Shown here: positions 37,132 to 46,271 of the stretch, one piece after another
How positions within the stretch are numbered: position 1 is the first letter of the stretch
How the letters are laid out: the number at the start of each line of letters is the position of its first letter
Assembly: GCA_009911035.1 (NCBI GenBank)
Contig: QXWO01000011.1
Span: 58,552 to 122,551 of the forward strand
From: Lachnospiraceae bacterium
GTDB lineage: Bacteria > Bacillota > Clostridia > Lachnospirales > Lachnospiraceae
DNA length: 64,000 bases
Direction of reading: 5' to 3'
The notes under the pieces: generated by a model
What the model saw: the letters and a program-made list of their open reading frames with translations, nothing else
Database searches by the model: none
Told to the model about the DNA's origin: nothing
Program-made: the position numbers and the translations under genes

Positions 37132-37520
37132 AAGAGGAATACCTGACAGGTATTGAGTTTATTGATAAGGAGCACAGGAGACTTTTTGAGATAGCGGAGG
37201 AGACATACCAGCTAAAAAACGATGAATTCATTCCCGACAAGTATGATCAGATTCAAAATCTGCTAAATGAGCTGAAGGATTATACCGCAATGCATTTTGC
37301 CCATGAGGAGGAGTACATGCAGTCTATAGGGTATAAGAAGCTGTTTTCCCAGAAGGTGCAGCATGAAACCTTTGTAAACTGGCTGGAGGAGCACAATCTG
37401 GATCGAATTGATGAAGGTGTGGAAGATCAGGATGAAGTAGTGGGCCAAATCCTTACCTATCTGACAGACTGGCTTGTGGAACATATCCTTTTCACTGATA
37501 AGCAGATCCCGGCCGTTTAA
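37119..37520 (+). CDS. Bacteriohemerythrin
   Basis: 133 residues, four-helix hemerythrin fold with the di-iron ligands visible: GIEFIDKEHRRLFE (His ~18), HFAHEEEYM (His and Glu ~55-60), HETFVNWLEEH (His ~75-85) and LVEHILFTDKQ (His, Asp ~122-127). It binds O2 or senses oxygen/redox state. GGAGG precedes the ATG inside the cyclase gene, so the two are translationally coupled; a link between oxygen sensing and c-di-GMP is inferred. Confidence 0.93.
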   Translation: MYEMKEEYLTGIEFIDKEHRRLFEIAEETYQLKNDEFIPDKYDQIQNLLNELKDYTAMHFAHEEEYMQSIGYKKLFSQKVQHETFVNWLEEHNLDRIDEGVEDQDEVVGQILTYLTDWLVEHILFTDKQIPAV

Positions 37521-38392
37521 ACCGGGAGCATATACTGGGACAGGACTTCTCTTGCAACATAGAGGGTTCTGTCCTTTCTTACGGAGGTGGACCATTTGGC
37601 AAGGGTGATCATTCCCCTGTCAATTTCCATGCAGGTAATGCACCGGGGATGGATGCAGCTTCCGGTGTTCATGTAGTAGGGGGAGTCGGCGCTTAACCGG
37701 GGTCTGTGGGTATGGCCTGTTATAAGCGGCCTGTTGTTCGCTTTGGCATATTCACTGAGCCTTAGTTCGGTTTTGTCCTTAAAGGTATAGTTTTTGGCAG
37801 CGCTGGTAGGGTCAAGTACGCCGAAGTGCTCTAAAGGCTTCCAGAGATATCTGACCAGAAAGCGAGCAAGTCTCCAGCAGGAAGAATTCAGGAAATCGGC
37901 CTGATGCCCGTGAGTCAAATAGAGCCGGTAATCCTGGCGGGGGCTTTCTAAAATCAATCCTTCGTAAAAATTGAGGCCGGGGAACAGAGGCTGCATACAC
38001 TGGGATTCCGTACAGAAATAAGCGGAGCAGTACCCGTCACTGTATCCTTTCTTTTTCTTTTCCATGTCGTGATTCCCATAAAGCATATATAAGCGGTTCT
38101 GCCTGTAAAACAGGGAGAGGAGCCAGAATACATTGTTATGGATTTCAATAATCTGGCTCATCTTTCTGTTTTCCCACAGCTCATCCCCGTCGCCAAGCTC
38201 TATATAGGTGAATCCCTGACTGTAGTAATGATTCAGTGCAGTAAAATACAGGTTGTGGTTTTTCAGAAAATTGTCGTTGGAATTTCCGCTGCCTCTGTGG
38301 CAGTCACTGATGATCATATAGCGGCTCCTTCTGGTCAGAGGTAATACAGGGGCATTCTGGAAAGCTTTGGACAAACGGGAATGATAACTCAT
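37517..38392 (-). CDS. Metallophosphoesterase
   Basis: 291 residues, calcineurin-like phosphoesterase with metal ligands in order: ISDCHRGSGNSND (~29), YIELGDGDELWEN (~60), YGNHDME (~100), YLTHGHQ (~160) and ITGHTHRP (~225). No signal or membrane segment. The substrate is not known; UDP-diacylglucosamine hydrolase-like enzymes share this order, but Gram-positives lack that substrate. It converges with the hemerythrin gene with a 4-bp overlap. Confidence 0.88.
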   Translation of the reverse strand: MSYHSRLSKAFQNAPVLPLTRRSRYMIISDCHRGSGNSNDNFLKNHNLYFTALNHYYSQGFTYIELGDGDELWENRKMSQIIEIHNNVFWLLSLFYRQNRLYMLYGNHDMEKKKKGYSDGYCSAYFCTESQCMQPLFPGLNFYEGLILESPRQDYRLYLTHGHQADFLNSSCWRLARFLVRYLWKPLEHFGVLDPTSAAKNYTFKDKTELRLSEYAKANNRPLITGHTHRPRLSADSPYYMNTGSCIHPRCITCMEIDRGMITLAKWSTSVRKDRTLYVAREVLSQYMLPV

Positions 38393-38467
38393 TGATTTTT
38401 TCCTTTACATTGATTATTCTTTGATTTTTTTACAAACAGGGAGCCGGACTTCCTGCGGCCGGACTGA

Positions 38468-39382
38468 TCAATGGCGGCGGGCCGCTTTGCACTTACAATA
38501 TCTGCGTGGCCGTAACATTCTGCGGAATGCGAAAGGCAGCAGGTAGTACAGGTAAAGAAGCCTGTCGATGGTAGAGCAGAAATACCGGGTAAGGAACAGG
38601 TATATTTTGCAGAAAATCCGGTTCCAGAACTGCGCCCATTTCCGGACAAGCCGGGTAAAGCATCCATATTTCCTATGTTGGGGGCCGCCGAACTGGATGT
38701 GTACGGTGGTGCAGCAAACTCTTACACATTCCTTTAAAATGCCGGTCCGCAGCAGGGAATCCAGAAAGCTCTGCATCATTTCACAGTCAGGAAAATGGAT
38801 GGAACAGTTCATATAGAGCTGGGAAGGTTTTGAAAACAGTCCCATTTTAAAAGCAGTGAGCCACCAGGTCACTTTTGAGAGGGACGCAAGAGGGCAGTTT
38901 TCTTTCATAAGTGTGAAAGAAACAGGCAGCATATCCTTATCCTCCACTGCCGCGAACAGGGCAGTTGGAAGTTCCTCCTCTGTAAGGAGACGATCGGAAT
39001 AATAAACGCCGATCTCAGCCCCGGTGTTGATACCATACTGGCCTTTCCAGAACTCGATCAGCCAGGTTTTGTGCTGATAGGGAAAGTAAACGGGAAGGTA
39101 GTCAAATACCATGTTGAAATAAGGGGCGGCGCGGTCGTACAGAGAAGTATATCCGGCTTCCCGCTGCCAGGCATCGTTCCGGGATGAGATGATATCTTCT
39201 TTTTCATTGTAGCAGTAACCAAAGGGTTCTATCAGAGAAGAAAGAAGTCTGCATTTTTCTACAGAGTCCATGGAACAGACCTTTTTAATTGCATGACGCC
39301 TGCGGCAGGTGCCGGAGACAATAATGATTAGGATCAAAAAAATTAAAATTCCTATGGAAAAGTACATAAAATGAATCCTCAT
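38468..39382 (-). CDS. DUF4474 family protein
   Basis: The start is set at ATG 39382, giving 304 residues beginning MRIHFMYFSIGILIFLILIII, a membrane helix. A longer frame from 39478 would read into a dispersed repeat and is unlikely. The body has the DUF4474 hallmark YLPVYFPYQHKTWLIEFWKG-YGINTGAEIGVYY. Near the C-terminus are several Cys and a basic end. No function is known for the family; it is common in Lachnospiraceae. It is probably anchored with the bulk inside the cell. Confidence 0.8.
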   Translation of the reverse strand: MRIHFMYFSIGILIFLILIIIVSGTCRRRHAIKKVCSMDSVEKCRLLSSLIEPFGYCYNEKEDIISSRNDAWQREAGYTSLYDRAAPYFNMVFDYLPVYFPYQHKTWLIEFWKGQYGINTGAEIGVYYSDRLLTEEELPTALFAAVEDKDMLPVSFTLMKENCPLASLSKVTWWLTAFKMGLFSKPSQLYMNCSIHFPDCEMMQSFLDSLLRTGILKECVRVCCTTVHIQFGGPQHRKYGCFTRLVRKWAQFWNRIFCKIYLFLTRYFCSTIDRLLYLYYLLPFAFRRMLRPRRYCKCKAARRH

Positions 39383-39415
39383 GTGTTTTACTATATAATA
39401 TGTAACTATCAGCTG

Positions 39416-39520
39416 GAGCGTGTTTGAAAATTCATTTCCCCAATCTGCACGCCCCGCTTTGCGGTATCTTTGGGTCAAATTCAGGTTACAAAGCTCAAAG
39501 GTTCAATTTCTGACCGGATG
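39416..39520. repeat. Dispersed repeat related to 10961-11042
   Basis: Begins GAGCGTGTTTGAAAATTCATT and contains CCCGCTTTGCGGTATCTTTGG. It shares both blocks with 10961-11042, and the opening block with 15027-15045 (GAGTGTTTGAAAA). The element lies between two divergent genes; no coding role is seen. Confidence 0.45.
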
Positions 39521-39538
39521 GAGTACTAGGGGGGACGC

Positions 39539-39566
39539 TTGAAAAAAATAGGAAATGAAGTATAAT
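39539..39566 (+). promoter_or_regulatory. Sigma-A promoter of the TPR-DUF4125 gene
   Basis: TTGAAA (39539-39544) and TATAAT (39561-39566) are separated by 16 bp. The start codon is 78 bp downstream. Confidence 0.65.
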
Positions 39567-39644
39567 AGATAGTAGTATGACAAAGCAGCAGGCAAAAAGG
39601 AGCGTTAATGAAAAAATCTGACAAAGTAAGAACGGAGGATTGTT

Positions 39645-41978
39645 ATGATAATTGAACAGGTCTTAAAGCAATTGGATGAATTATTTGCACAGCATAAAGT
39701 GGACCAGGTGGAAGCTTTTCTTCTGCGCCGGATCGATGAGGCGTCTGCAGAAAAAGACACCAGTTCCCTGATCACTCTGTTAAACGAGATCATAGGCCAT
39801 TACAGGGAAACAGGGGAGTTCGACAAGTCTGTTTCTGCATGCAGGGAATTGCTGGTACTGATAGAGGAAGCAGGTCTAAAGGGAAGCACGGCGTATGCAA
39901 CCTCCCTGCTCAATGTGGCCAATGCCTGCAGGGCAGCAGGGCTTTTGCGGGAGTCCATGATTTATTACCAGGAGGTGAAAGGGATTTATGCACAAAAGCT
40001 GGATACTTCTGATTTCAGATATGCCAGCCTTTATAATAATATGAGCCTTCTGTTTCAGGAAATGGGGGATTATGAGAGTGCCTGTGACTGTCTGGAACGT
40101 GCCCTCTCCATCGTATCTTTGTACAGTGAGGCCCGGATCGAGACGGCGGTAACGTACACGAACCTTGCCGCATCCCAGTTAAAACTGGGGCGTTTCTATG
40201 AGGCTATTGACAATTTAAAGAAAGCCTTTGCCATTTTTGAGATGGACGAGGATAAGGATTACCACTACAGCGGCGCTCTTTCGGCTATGGGCGAAGCCCA
40301 GTATCTGGCAGGAAATTTAGAGGAGTCTGCCCGGTATTATAAGCTGGCGTTGAATGAAATAGAAAGGAATGTGGGCAGAAGCAGGGCCTATGAGATCACT
40401 TTGCAGAATTTAAATGCGGTGGCGGAAAAAATACGGCAGCTTCCGGTAAAGAACAGACAGTTCCGAAATGGCATGGAGCTATGCCAGGCATTTTATGAGG
40501 AATTCGGGAAACCCATGATACAGAAGAAATTCCCGGAATATGAGCAGATGATAGCAGTAGGCCTTGTGGGGGAAGGGTCGGAATGTTTCGGTTTTGACGA
40601 CCAGGTATCCAGGGACCACGATTTCGGCCCGGGCTTCTGCATGTGGCTGACGGACACGGTGTATGACGAGATAGGGGAAGAACTGCAAAGAGCCTATGAA
40701 GAATTGCCCTCCACCTATATGGGGATTACCCGTTTCACCACACTGAAAGCGCAAAAGCGGGTGGGCGTGTTTAAAATCGGTGATTTCTATGAAAGCCTTA
40801 TTGGGTTAAAGGATGTGCCTACCACCCAGAACCAGTGGCTGTTTCTGGAAGATTACCGACTTGCGGCGGCCACAAACGGAAAAATTTTCCGGGATGATTT
40901 AGGAGAGTTTACCAGAATCAGACAGGGAATACTTTCTTATTATCCGGAGGAAGTGAGGATCAAGAAGATTGCACGGGAAGCGGCGCTTATGGCACAATCC
41001 GGCCAGTACAACTATTCCCGTATGTCTGGCAGGGGGGAAAAGGTTACAGCTTCCATTGCCCTTTCGGAGTTCATGAAACACACCATGGCCATGGTATATC
41101 TTCTAAACCGTACCTTTGCGCCTTTTTATAAATGGATGCACAGAGGAATGGAAAGACTGGCAGTACTGCCGGAAATCCGGGATATATTAAATGCCCTGGT
41201 GGATTTCCCGGCAGGGGATGAAAGGATTCCCCAGACCATAGAGATCATTGTTGCCCTGATCATTGCGGAGATGAAGAAGCAGGGGCTGACCAGCGGGGAG
41301 GACAATTATCTGGACAACCATACGGACAATATTTTAAGAAGCATTCCCCAGAAGGAAACAAAGGATGAATCGTTTAAAGCCGCTCTGGTAAATGAGATTG
41401 TGTCCCTTGAATGGGAGGCTTTTGACAAGGTGGAAAATGAAGGCGGGCGGGCAGACTGCCAGAATGACTTTAACACTTTTTCCATAATGCGCAAGAGCCA
41501 GTATTACGCCTGGACGGAGGATATGCTTAAGAGTTATATCAGCGATTTCAGGAGAGCCAATGCAAGGGGATGGAATCTGATCACGGAAAAATACGGGCGG
41601 ATGATGGAAAGCACAACCCCTGCCAAATATGCCAAAATCAAGGACTCTTTCCCGGAAATACCGGAGATGAAGAAGAAAATCATAGAGGAAATCGTCAGAA
41701 TTCAGGTGGGCTGGATGGAAGAATTTGCCGCAGAGTACCCGAAAGCGGCGGGTAATGCGCGGAGCATCCACACTTTGGAGGATACACCCTTTAACACTTC
41801 CTATGAAACTTATCTGCGGGGAGAGATTTCCACCTATTCTGATGAAACGCTGGATCTATATGGAAGATTTATTGCACAGCTTTGCAGAAAGAACAAGAAT
41901 CTGGCAAAAATAATTATGGGAAATACCGCTTTTCTGTATGGATACGGTTCGCTGGAGGAGCTGGAAGAAAAATTATAA
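39645..41978 (+). CDS. TPR - DUF4037 (nucleotidyltransferase-like) - DUF4125 fusion protein
   Basis: 777 residues in three parts. Residues ~1-260 hold tetratricopeptide repeats (e.g. YASLYNNMSLLFQEMGDYESACDCLERAL). Residues ~280-560 resemble DUF4037, with a nucleotidyltransferase-like signature GEGSECFGFDD..SRDHDFG at ~306-330: a Gly-Ser followed by spaced acidic residues. Residues ~575-777 resemble DUF4125 (SLEWEAFDKVENEGGRADCQ, then TPFNTSYETYLRGE). No signal or membrane segment. The family's role is unknown; the NTase part suggests transfer of a nucleotide to a small molecule or protein, with TPRs as partner-binding arm. GGAGG precedes the ATG and it has its own promoter. Confidence 0.8.
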   Translation: MIIEQVLKQLDELFAQHKVDQVEAFLLRRIDEASAEKDTSSLITLLNEIIGHYRETGEFDKSVSACRELLVLIEEAGLKGSTAYATSLLNVANACRAAGLLRESMIYYQEVKGIYAQKLDTSDFRYASLYNNMSLLFQEMGDYESACDCLERALSIVSLYSEARIETAVTYTNLAASQLKLGRFYEAIDNLKKAFAIFEMDEDKDYHYSGALSAMGEAQYLAGNLEESARYYKLALNEIERNVGRSRAYEITLQNLNAVAEKIRQLPVKNRQFRNGMELCQAFYEEFGKPMIQKKFPEYEQMIAVGLVGEGSECFGFDDQVSRDHDFGPGFCMWLTDTVYDEIGEELQRAYEELPSTYMGITRFTTLKAQKRVGVFKIGDFYESLIGLKDVPTTQNQWLFLEDYRLAAATNGKIFRDDLGEFTRIRQGILSYYPEEVRIKKIAREAALMAQSGQYNYSRMSGRGEKVTASIALSEFMKHTMAMVYLLNRTFAPFYKWMHRGMERLAVLPEIRDILNALVDFPAGDERIPQTIEIIVALIIAEMKKQGLTSGEDNYLDNHTDNILRSIPQKETKDESFKAALVNEIVSLEWEAFDKVENEGGRADCQNDFNTFSIMRKSQYYAWTEDMLKSYISDFRRANARGWNLITEKYGRMMESTTPAKYAKIKDSFPEIPEMKKKIIEEIVRIQVGWMEEFAAEYPKAAGNARSIHTLEDTPFNTSYETYLRGEISTYSDETLDLYGRFIAQLCRKNKNLAKIIMGNTAFLYGYGSLEELEEKL

Positions 41979-42018
41979 AAAAGTGTTGCCGGTAAAGTAT
42001 AAGACGGTGTTTAAAAAT

Positions 42019-42055
42019 GCGTCGGCGGGCAGGGAAAACCATGTCCGCCGGCGTT
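42019..42055. terminator. GC-rich hairpin between convergent genes
   Basis: GTCGGCGGGCA pairs with TGTCCGCCGGC (with G-T pairs) around a 10-base loop. There is no T-run, so termination is not certain. Confidence 0.45.
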
Positions 42056-42152
42056 AGAGCGTGTTCATAGGGCAGTCATCATAAGGAAAGAGATTTTTTA
42101 ATATGCTCAGTATTTAGCAGATGAATGGGAAAGATATTTGCATATGCCGGCA

Positions 42153-42677
42153 CTACAGGGACATTAGGATACCGTCGGCAATTGCCTGTGCGATTTCCTG
42201 AAAGCGGCTGTCGAAAATCATATTGTCCCTGTCAGTGTTGATGAATCCGATTTCCAGAAGGACGGCAGGCATATTCGTACGGCGGAGTATGGCAAGGTTC
42301 TGGCGTTCGTTGACGCCGTGATTGACGAAGCCCGCCCGTTCCAACTGCCGGTTTATATTTTCTGCCATGTCTGTGGCTGGCCCATAGCGGTTATAAACCA
42401 GGGATTCCACGCCGGTGTACTGGTTGGGACGGGGGCTGGAATTGCGGTGTATGGAAACAAGGTAATCGGCGTTGGAAGCGTTTCCTTCTTCGGCTTTCTG
42501 GGCAGGGGTCTCATAGACATCGCCGGTGCGGGTGTATAATACATTGACTCCGGCATCCTGAAGAATACTGCCCACTGCAAGGGCAAGCCTTAAGGTGTCA
42601 TCTTTTTCCATGCGGTCAAGGTAAGTGGCACCGAAATCGGACCCCCCGTGTCCGGCATCTAAAATAACTGTAGCCAT
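42153..42677 (-). CDS. N-acetylmuramoyl-L-alanine amidase (Amidase_3)
   Basis: The start at ATG 42677 has GAGG 6 bases upstream; a further in-frame ATG at 42689 lacks a site. 174 residues: zinc ligands in LDAGHGGSDFGA (His ~9), Glu ~24 and ISIHRNS (His ~79), and catalytic Glu in LLEIGFINTDRD (~140). A bare catalytic domain with no signal peptide or wall-binding part, as in spore-lytic CwlC/CwlD-like enzymes acting after cell lysis. It cleaves the bond between muramic acid and the stem peptide. Confidence 0.92.
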   Translation of the reverse strand: MATVILDAGHGGSDFGATYLDRMEKDDTLRLALAVGSILQDAGVNVLYTRTGDVYETPAQKAEEGNASNADYLVSIHRNSSPRPNQYTGVESLVYNRYGPATDMAENINRQLERAGFVNHGVNERQNLAILRRTNMPAVLLEIGFINTDRDNMIFDSRFQEIAQAIADGILMSL

Positions 42678-42731
42678 AAGCAACCTCATGAAAGAAATTT
42701 TATACTAATATATGAATCAGGTGAAAGGTAT

Positions 42732-44132
42732 GTGATAAGAATGGAAAAGAAGATGCAGAAAACTTACGAAATGGATATGTGCAGCGGTCCGCTGTTCGGG
42801 AAAATCCTGCTCTTTACCCTGCCTCTCATGCTGTCCGGCATTTTGCAGTTATTTTTCAATGCGGCGGATGTGGTGGTGGTTGGGAGGTTTGCCGGGAATG
42901 AGGCCCTGGCAGCGGTTGGCTCTACGGGTTCCCTTACCAATCTGCTGGTAAATCTGTTTATCGGTCTGTCGGTAGGGGCCAATGTACTTGTGGCAAGGGA
43001 TTACGGCGCAAAAAAGGAATGGGAAGTAAGCCAGACAGTGCACACTTCCATGATTGTAAGCGCAGCCGGGGGGATTTTGCTTTCCGTTTTGGGAATTGTG
43101 GCGGCAAGGCCTCTGCTTTTACTGATGGACACGCCTGCCAATGTGATTGAACATTCCGTGCTCTACATGCGGATATACTTTCTGGGAATGCCCGTGATGC
43201 TGCTTTTTAATTTCGGAAGCGCTATCCTGCGGGCAATAGGGGATACCAGAAGACCACTTTTTTATCTGATCATTGCGGGGGTCACTAATGTGGCCCTGAA
43301 TCTTTGCTTTGTCATTGCCTTTCATATGGGGGTGGCCGGGGTGGCGCTTGCCACGGTCCTTTCCCAGTGTGTGTCCACCACGCTGATTATCCGTTGTCTG
43401 GTCCGCAGTGAAGGATGTTTTAAGCTGTGCTTTGACAAGCTCCATATGAACTGGAATAAATTCAGGAAGATTGCCGCTATCGGGCTTCCGGCAGGGATAC
43501 AGGGATCTTTGTTTTCCGTCTCCAATGTGCTGATCCAGTCCTCCGTCAATTCTTTCGGCTCTGTGGCCATGGCAGGGAATACGGCAGGCAGCAATATAGA
43601 AGGCTTTGTTTATACGGCAATGAACTCTGTACATCAGACGGCTGTCAGTTTCACCGGGCAGAACTTAGGGGGAAAGCAGTATGAACGGATCAATAAAATA
43701 CTGGCAGAGTGTCTTATCTTTGTAGTTATAATTGGACTTGTCATGGGAAATGGGGCAGTTTTATTTGGAAACCAGATTCTTGGCTTTTATTCCTCTGACC
43801 CGGAAGTGATTGCTTATGGATTACAGCGGATGAAGGTAATCTGCACTTTTTATTGTTTATGTGGCATTATGGATGTATTGGTGGGAAGTATCCGGGGACT
43901 GGGATATGCGGTGATGCCTATGATTGTTTCTCTCCTGGGGGCCTGTGCTTTCCGGGTGGTCTGGATTTACACCATATTTCAGTGGGACAGGACACTGTAC
44001 ACCCTGTATATATCTTACCCGGTGTCATGGACTCTTACGGCTCTGGTTCATGGGGTATGTTTTGTGGTCGTGAGAAGAAAAATAGCAGGCTGCGGAAGGC
44101 AGCAGAAGGGAGAAGGTCATGAAAAATTATGA
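42732..44132 (+). CDS. MATE family efflux transporter
   Basis: 466 residues, about twelve membrane helices in two similar halves. Family pieces: PLMLSGILQLFFNAADVVVVGRFAGNEALAAVG at the N-terminus and FTGQNLGGKQYERI in the second half. Start GTG 42732 or ATG 42741; GAAAGG is well spaced for the GTG. DinF/NorM-like exporters move cationic drugs or metabolites using Na+ or H+. It overlaps the phosphatase gene by 14 bp. Confidence 0.93.
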   Translation: MIRMEKKMQKTYEMDMCSGPLFGKILLFTLPLMLSGILQLFFNAADVVVVGRFAGNEALAAVGSTGSLTNLLVNLFIGLSVGANVLVARDYGAKKEWEVSQTVHTSMIVSAAGGILLSVLGIVAARPLLLLMDTPANVIEHSVLYMRIYFLGMPVMLLFNFGSAILRAIGDTRRPLFYLIIAGVTNVALNLCFVIAFHMGVAGVALATVLSQCVSTTLIIRCLVRSEGCFKLCFDKLHMNWNKFRKIAAIGLPAGIQGSLFSVSNVLIQSSVNSFGSVAMAGNTAGSNIEGFVYTAMNSVHQTAVSFTGQNLGGKQYERINKILAECLIFVVIIGLVMGNGAVLFGNQILGFYSSDPEVIAYGLQRMKVICTFYCLCGIMDVLVGSIRGLGYAVMPMIVSLLGACAFRVVWIYTIFQWDRTLYTLYISYPVSWTLTALVHGVCFVVVRRKIAGCGRQQKGEGHEKL

Positions 44133-44784
44133 CGGTGTTATTTTTGATTTGGATGGTACCCTGCTGAATACGCTGGAGGATTTAATGGACAGTGTGAATT
44201 ATGGTTTGAAGGCGCATCATATGCCTGAGAGGAGTCTGGAGGAGATCAGGTGTTTCGTGGGAAACGGAGTGGAGCGGCTGATAGAGCTGGCAGTGCCTGA
44301 GGGAACCGGGGATCTGGAGAGGGAGAAGGTTTTTGCGCAGTTTAAGGCCCATTATAAAATTCACTGTAATGACAAGACAGGACTATATCCGGGAGTAGAA
44401 GAACTGCTTGCCCGGTTGAAGGAGGAAGGCTTTGCAATGGCAATCGTGTCCAATAAACTGCAGGAAGGGGTAGATGCATTGAATAAGCAGTATTTTGACA
44501 GGTATGTGGAGACTGCAATCGGTGCAAGAGAAGGCATCCGCAAGAAACCTGCGCCGGATACGGTTATGGAGGCCCTGCGGATTCTGGATCTGCCAAAAGA
44601 ACGGGTGGTTTATGTGGGGGATTCGGAGGTGGATATCGCAACAGCACAGAATGCGGGGATGGACTGTATTAATGTGGCCTGGGGGTTCAGGACCAGGAAG
44701 GAGCAGGAAAAAGCCGGGGCTAAAGTGTTTGTGGAAAGGCCGGAGGAGATTGTGGAGTTGCTGTATCATGATATGGGGGATTAA
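44119..44784 (+). CDS. HAD hydrolase, phosphoglycolate phosphatase-like
   Basis: 221 residues. HAD motifs: FDLDGTLLNT (nucleophile Asp ~9), VSNK (~109), KKPAPDT (Lys ~143) and VGDSEVDIATA (~168). The helical cap (residues ~17-85) is of the Gph/PgmB type. The substrate cannot be fixed; phosphoglycolate or a sugar phosphate are the usual ones. Coupled to the MATE gene. Confidence 0.88.
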   Translation: MKNYDGVIFDLDGTLLNTLEDLMDSVNYGLKAHHMPERSLEEIRCFVGNGVERLIELAVPEGTGDLEREKVFAQFKAHYKIHCNDKTGLYPGVEELLARLKEEGFAMAIVSNKLQEGVDALNKQYFDRYVETAIGAREGIRKKPAPDTVMEALRILDLPKERVVYVGDSEVDIATAQNAGMDCINVAWGFRTRKEQEKAGAKVFVERPEEIVELLYHDMGD

Positions 44785-44823
44785 GAATCGGGAATGCATC
44801 ATTTATGCATTTGTCTTTTTTCG

Positions 44824-44859
44824 AAAAGGATGTCTGGTGAAGCCTGACATCCTTTTTTT
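44824..44859 (+). terminator. Rho-independent terminator
   Basis: AAGGATGTC-GG pairs with CC-GACATCCTT around a small loop, ending in seven T. Confidence 0.85.
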
Positions 44860-44874
44860 GAATAAAAATATATA

Positions 44875-44904
44875 TTGACACTAGAGTGTATATATGATAT
44901 ATAC
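44875..44904 (+). promoter_or_regulatory. Promoter with palindromic operator of the GntR-ABC operon
   Basis: TTGACA (44875-44880) and TATATA (44898-44903) are 17 bp apart. GTATATAT-G-ATATATAC (44888-44904) is a perfect 17-bp palindrome covering the spacer and -10. YtrA-type GntR repressors autoregulate through such sites, so binding would block RNA polymerase. Confidence 0.7.
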
Positions 44905-44949
44905 ATTATATAAACATATTTAGAGAGCTATATTTGAAAGAGGTAGTAG

Positions 44950-45321
44950 ATGGATATTATAATTAGTAATTCTGGTGAAAAGCCGATTTATGAGCAGATT
45001 ACGGTCCAAATCAAGACTATGGTCATGAATGGAAGGCTGAAGGAAGGGGATTTGCTACCCTCCATGCGGACACTGGCGAAGGAGCTCCGGGTTAGTGTGA
45101 TTACCACGAAGCGGGCTTATGAGGATCTGGAGCGTGACGGTTTTATCACTACGGTGGTAGGCAGAGGGAGTTTTGTGAAGGCAGCAGATACCAGACTGAT
45201 GCGGGAGGAGAAGCTAAAGCAGATCGAGGAACTGCTTTCCCAGGCGGTTACCCTTGCAAGGCAGAGCGGCATCAGCAGAGGGGAGCTGGAGGAGATTATT
45301 GAGATTTTGTATCAGGATTAG
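44950..45321 (+). CDS. GntR-family regulator, YtrA type
   Basis: 123 residues: the GntR winged helix (PIYEQITVQIKTMVMNGRLKEGDLLPSMRTLAKELRVSVITTKRAYEDLERDGFI) and only a short C-terminal helical tail, the YtrA layout. Directly followed by the ABC genes it likely controls, and preceded by a palindromic operator. In relatives the trigger is cell-wall stress or antibiotics; not visible here. Confidence 0.93.
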   Translation: MDIIISNSGEKPIYEQITVQIKTMVMNGRLKEGDLLPSMRTLAKELRVSVITTKRAYEDLERDGFITTVVGRGSFVKAADTRLMREEKLKQIEELLSQAVTLARQSGISRGELEEIIEILYQD

Positions 45322-45347
45322 AAGGCTTAATACAGGAGGAGCGTAAA

Positions 45348-46256
45348 ATGGGTGCAGAAAATGCGATTACAGTTGAGAATTTGACCAAGGTATATGATGG
45401 ATTTGTCCTAAAGGATGTGAGTTTTAAGGTTCCGACAGGCTCTATTGTGGGATTCATTGGGGAAAACGGAGCGGGCAAGAGCACGACTATCAAGGCCATT
45501 CTGGGGCTGATACCGGTAGATAAAGGACAGGTGGAGGTCCTGGGACATAATATTTTTATTGAGGAAAAGGATGTAACATGGCGGGAACAGATTGGGGTAG
45601 TATTTGACGAGTGTAATTTTCCCTTGGGGCTTAAGGGGAAGGATGTCCAGAATATGCTGAAAAATATTTACCGGACATGGGATGCTAAAAAATTCCTGGA
45701 TTATATGGACCGGTTTGAGATTTCAATGAATAAGAAAATAAAGGATTTGTCCAAGGGGATGAAGATGAAGCTTTCCATTGCCGCAGCCCTGTCCCATGGC
45801 AGCCGGCTTCTGATTCTGGACGAGGCTACCAGCGGTTTAGACCCGGTGGTGCGCAGTGAGATCCTTGATATCTTCAGAGAGTTTATCGAGGATGAGCAGC
45901 ATACCATCTTTCTCTCCTCCCACATCACATCTGACATTGAAAAAATTGCAGATTATGTGATGCTGATTCATAAAGGAAGGCTTCTTTTTACGGAAGATAA
46001 GGATGAACTTTTATATAATTACGGCATTATCCGGTGCAGTAAAAAGCAGGCGGAACGGATTCCTGAAAACTTGATTGTGGGAAAAGAAGTAAGGGAATAT
46101 GAGACAAGTGTTCTTATAAGGAACAAGAGCAGGCTGGAGGAGAGCGGATTTTTCAGAGAAGCCCAGCGGCAGGAGGGCAATACCTGTGTGGTGGACCGGG
46201 CAGCCATAGAAGATATGCTTTTATATATAGTGAAATCAAACGGACAAAAAAGGTAA
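45348..46256 (+). CDS. ABC transporter ATP-binding protein
   Basis: 302 residues. Walker A GENGAGKST near 42, Q-loop region, signature LSKGMKMKLSIAAAL near 137, Walker B LLILDEATSGLDP near 160, switch His in SSHITSDIE near 194. The C-terminal ~90 residues are an added domain as in YtrB/YhcH-type exporters. It partners with the membrane protein that follows by 15 bp. Confidence 0.93.
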   Translation: MGAENAITVENLTKVYDGFVLKDVSFKVPTGSIVGFIGENGAGKSTTIKAILGLIPVDKGQVEVLGHNIFIEEKDVTWREQIGVVFDECNFPLGLKGKDVQNMLKNIYRTWDAKKFLDYMDRFEISMNKKIKDLSKGMKMKLSIAAALSHGSRLLILDEATSGLDPVVRSEILDIFREFIEDEQHTIFLSSHITSDIEKIADYVMLIHKGRLLFTEDKDELLYNYGIIRCSKKQAERIPENLIVGKEVREYETSVLIRNKSRLEESGFFREAQRQEGNTCVVDRAAIEDMLLYIVKSNGQKR

Positions 46257-46271
46257 AGGAGTAAAGGGAAG

